The notes below the pieces were generated by a model that saw only the letters and a list, made by a program, of their open reading frames with translations, had not been told where the DNA came from and made no database searches. Shown here one piece after another: positions 61,141 to 64,000 of a DNA stretch of 64,000 nt (position 1 is its first letter; each line of letters opens with the position of its first letter). Source of the DNA: Cornus controversa (taxonomy: Eukaryota > Streptophyta > Magnoliopsida > Cornales > Cornaceae). The position numbers were made by a program, and so were the translations under genes. The stretch is taken from the NCBI GenBank assembly GCA_026545225.1, contig CM048853.1, positions 40,564,755 through 40,628,754 on the forward strand, read 5' to 3'.

Positions 61141-61957
61141 TTTGTTTTGGCATCATGGCTACACTGTCTTGTAAACTCAATTACCCCGCCATTATTGTGT
61201 TTCTTATACGTTGCTTTAGTACAAAAAGCACAAAAAAAAAAACCATCACCACAAAAAAGCACAATCCCATGGAGGTCTGGTGTTGTCAACTGCTGATTGG
61301 TGTTTTGGAGAGTGTGATGTTACTTACCTAAAAGTTTAAATAGTAATTATAGTGTGACATGCGGTAAAAAAAAAGATTTATATATATATATAGTATCACA
61401 CATGAGAGTGATATATATGGAATATACTCACACCTACTGATCTAGTGATACTGCTGATTAAGTATTGTCCGTCCATCTTTTTTACGATTCTAATAAATAA
61501 TATCCGACGACCGCTTTTATAAGTATCCAATAATAACAAAGTTCTTTTTTTTTTCTTATAAATAATATAATTATTGATAGCCTCTAGTACCAACTTTCAT
61601 GTGTCACAACATTTCGATTAACACGTATATTAATGATAGTTAATTATCTGGGTGAATGAAGATGGAATTTAGGTTGGATATATATTTTTTTTCTCATACT
61701 ACGCTATTATATAATTGTTCAATTTTATTTATTGGATGACGCGAATCTGAAAAGAAGATAGAATTGAAGCGATTACCTCCACCGCCATAAAGCATTAATT
61801 CCTCTAATTTTGTTTTTTTCACCAAAAGAAAAAAAAATATATGTGATTCACATTCTTACGTGTCAGTCTAGCAGCTGGCAGAATTGAAGGAAAAATCATT
61901 GAGACAGTAGTTGATCAGTCACCTCCATCGTCTGATCATGCACGTAAGATTGTGCGA
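61141..61957. other. Upstream region of laccase B, no gene
   Basis: Non-coding and partly colinear with 22150-23850 upstream of copy A. A short (TA)n run lies at about 61379-61392. Nothing else is recognised. Confidence 0.5.
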
Positions 61958-62292
61958 AATGTTAGCCGTGAAAATCTTTTAAGAATTTGTATCATGAATG
62001 ATGTGATAATTGATAATAAAAAAATATTAAATGTTATTAAATAATTTTATAAATTTGTATCATGAATGATATGACAGGTGATAATATCATAGGATTTCGT
62101 GTACGAGAAGAATTTCACCAATACTAACTCTCTATGTTATCTGCCACATCATTCATGATACAAATTCATAAAATTATTTCATGACGTGTAGCATTGCTCG
62201 TGATAATATCATGAAATTTTGTATATGAGAGAAATTCCACCAATACTAAAATACTAACTCTCCATGTTACCTGCCACATCATTCATGATACA
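61958..62292. mobile_element. Partly doubled MITE-like inverted repeat upstream of laccase B
   Basis: The arms carry AATTTGTATCATGAATGAT and its complement ATCATTCATGATACAAATT. The forward arm appears at about 61985 and 62052, and the reverse arm at about 62149 and 62275, so one and a half to two copies are present. Related to 23857-24030 in copy A. Confidence 0.55.
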
Positions 62293-62458
62293 ACTAAAAT
62301 TTTTCATTATCTTTCGTTTTTCTTTAACGAAGCACCATCGACGAAAACGAATATGGTTCACAGAGACTATTTGATCGGTGGTTGAGATATTGAGCTTAGC
62401 TCCCATGTTTGAGCTACAGCCTAGGCCATATAACTACCGGTCCTGCCATGAATGTTAG

Positions 62459-62461
<3 letters not shown>

Positions 62462-62489
<28 letters not shown>
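62462..62489. repeat. (TA)n microsatellite
   Basis: A TA run of about 28 bp at the place matching the (TA)n/(CA)n at 24751-24770 in copy A. Confidence 0.9.
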
Positions 62490-62495
<6 letters not shown>

Positions 62496-62980
62496 AACAA
62501 TTATAATAGCAATTATAATTGTTGCCCCCCCCCCAACCACCATATTACAACAGCCAAGACCATTGCATAAAGGCTCCATCTTATTGTGGCAAAAAACAAT
62601 TAAAACTGTCGCTGAAAAGATTTATTAACCTGTACTACTTCTAGCTTACCCGAAAAATGGTTCTTCAATTTTCACCAACAATCATAATTGCCCAATGCCC
62701 AGCATGGGACAACATGATAATTTACTTTGTTCATGAAAATGAATTCATTTGAAAGAAAACTAAAATAATAAAACAAAAAGTTCAAACTCAAAAAAGTTAA
62801 AATATTTCTATCAATATATATATATCATTTCTCTTCAACTTACATGTAATTTTATAGTTGGTGCTGCCGGATATTGCCGATCTACAGTCGGCTTCTACAC
62901 TGATTTTTCTGGCTTCTACAACGATGGGACGAACCATATTTTCTTCATTTTCTAACATCATATTATCTCTTTCTCAGTTA

Positions 62981-64000
62981 TGCACAACATGTATATATTC
63001 TTCATCTTTCTTCTTTATTGATGCTACATATTTTTCTTTCAGCCATGCATAGAGTATCGCACTGTTTTCTGATTGTCACACCTTCAGTATTTGCACTTTT
63101 TCGAACACCTAACACATGGCACACACATTACCTTATCGACCTATCTCATTATTCACATTGACTGAGGGACTCAGAAATTTTTATGAGGGCGACATTTAAA
63201 AAAAAAAATTCATATTATCGTAATAATTTTATTGAGTAAATTTATTATTGTTAGTTAATAACATTTACTTTATTTATTAAGAATTTTTAGGGAAAAAAAA
63301 AGCATTTATTTTATTATTTTTTAATTTATTTATTAAAAAATTAAATGAATTTATTATTTTTATAGATATAGAGAGATAGAGAGAGAAAGAGAGGAGAGAG
63401 AAAGAGGGGAAAAGAGAGATTTAAAAATATCTATATATTAAGGGGGCGTATTGAATTTTTTTTTTTTTTTGTAATTTTAGTAGGGGCAAGTGCCCGTGTA
63501 CAAGTATATAATACCAAAATTATAAATATATAATACTAAAAATAAAAAATTGAGTGGGGGTTGCCCTAGTGTAGGTATGACCCTGTTCACATTTATGGTG
63601 TCATGTATCTTTCAAATTGGATAGAAATCAACTTTCAAATTAATTATTGAAATGGTGCCGACTTTGATGGATTAAATGCCTGTTGATGTACCTTTACCTT
63701 TAAAGGCTCAAGCTGAGGCTCGATTACTTATACTTTTTCAAATAAATCTTTTTATCTCATTATTGGAGATTCCATTTTCGTACCAACTCAAAATATGTTT
63801 ATTGCACTCTAAGCATTAACAAGCGAGTATCGTCAAGACATATGTGTAAATAAGTATAATTCATGTACTCGCATAAACAATCAAAATAAAAGAATTGACA
63901 ATAATAACTACAAGTATATAAAAGAACACTAACAGAATTTTGACAATGAAAATGCAGAAACAAAAGTCACAAATTTTTACACGATGCCTGTAATTTAGTG
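62981..64000. other. Right edge, AT-rich, no gene seen
   Basis: Low-complexity A/T runs and a (GA)n-rich stretch at about 63367-63418. No coding region, repeat family or RNA gene could be supported. Confidence 0.5.

Larger units (their letters stand above)
50872..62980. repeat. Direct segmental duplication, copy B (contains laccase B)
   Basis: Colinear with 13005-25945 in the same orientation. Compared with copy A it lacks the MITE fragment of 24795-25294 and has its own inverted TRIM insertion (54703-55581) and a doubled MITE-like repeat (61958-62292). Exons are the best conserved part; introns have drifted by small indels and microsatellite changes. Confidence 0.85.

Overview
The window looks like nuclear DNA of a flowering plant, probably a eudicot. 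It is AT-rich, its genes have several GT-AG introns, and it is dominated by plant repeats: CACTA, Mutator-type MITEs, Ty3/gypsy elements of the chromovirus and Tat types, TRIM and Cassandra elements. I cannot name the species.

The host-gene content is small. At the left edge is the 5' part of a minus-strand MYB/SANT-like DNA-binding protein gene (1-736, running off the window). Two seven-exon laccase genes lie in the same orientation on the minus strand (coding 15609-21953 and 52942-60992). I could splice both without a break into 585-residue proteins with all four copper motifs, and all seven exon lengths are identical between them. They sit in a direct segmental duplication (about 13.0-25.9 kb and 50.9-63.0 kb) that includes 3' flank, introns and several kb of upstream sequence.

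Region by region: 0.7-12.6 kb is intergenic, with two well-delimited Mutator-type MITEs carrying 9-bp target duplications (3844-4533, 4776-5429), a 3.3-kb solo LTR (6544-9820) and an LTR-like stretch carrying a 14-bp palindrome cluster. 13-26 kb is laccase copy A. 26.4-50.8 kb is a block of nested transposons separating the two copies: a 5'-truncated chromovirus, a fragment of a DJ-1-like host gene, then a Tat-type Ty3/gypsy fossil whose 5' LTR was split by a 10.5-kb CACTA element. That CACTA element itself holds a 3.6-kb solo LTR, an intron-containing fragment of an alternative NAD(P)H dehydrogenase gene, a DUF4283-like fragment and a Cassandra solo LTR with a 5S-rRNA-like domain. 50.9-63 kb is laccase copy B.

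Intron 6 of both laccases contains a concatemer of short TRIM-like LTR units, so that array predates the gene duplication. Only copy B has a further TRIM insertion of unusual inverted structure (54703-55581). No defence, CRISPR or operon-type system is present. The most unusual items are the gene-capturing CACTA element, the shared TRIM concatemers with the inverted TRIM, and two related TRIM LTRs that differ in whether they carry the 5S-like domain. All calls come from reading the sequence; no database search was run.
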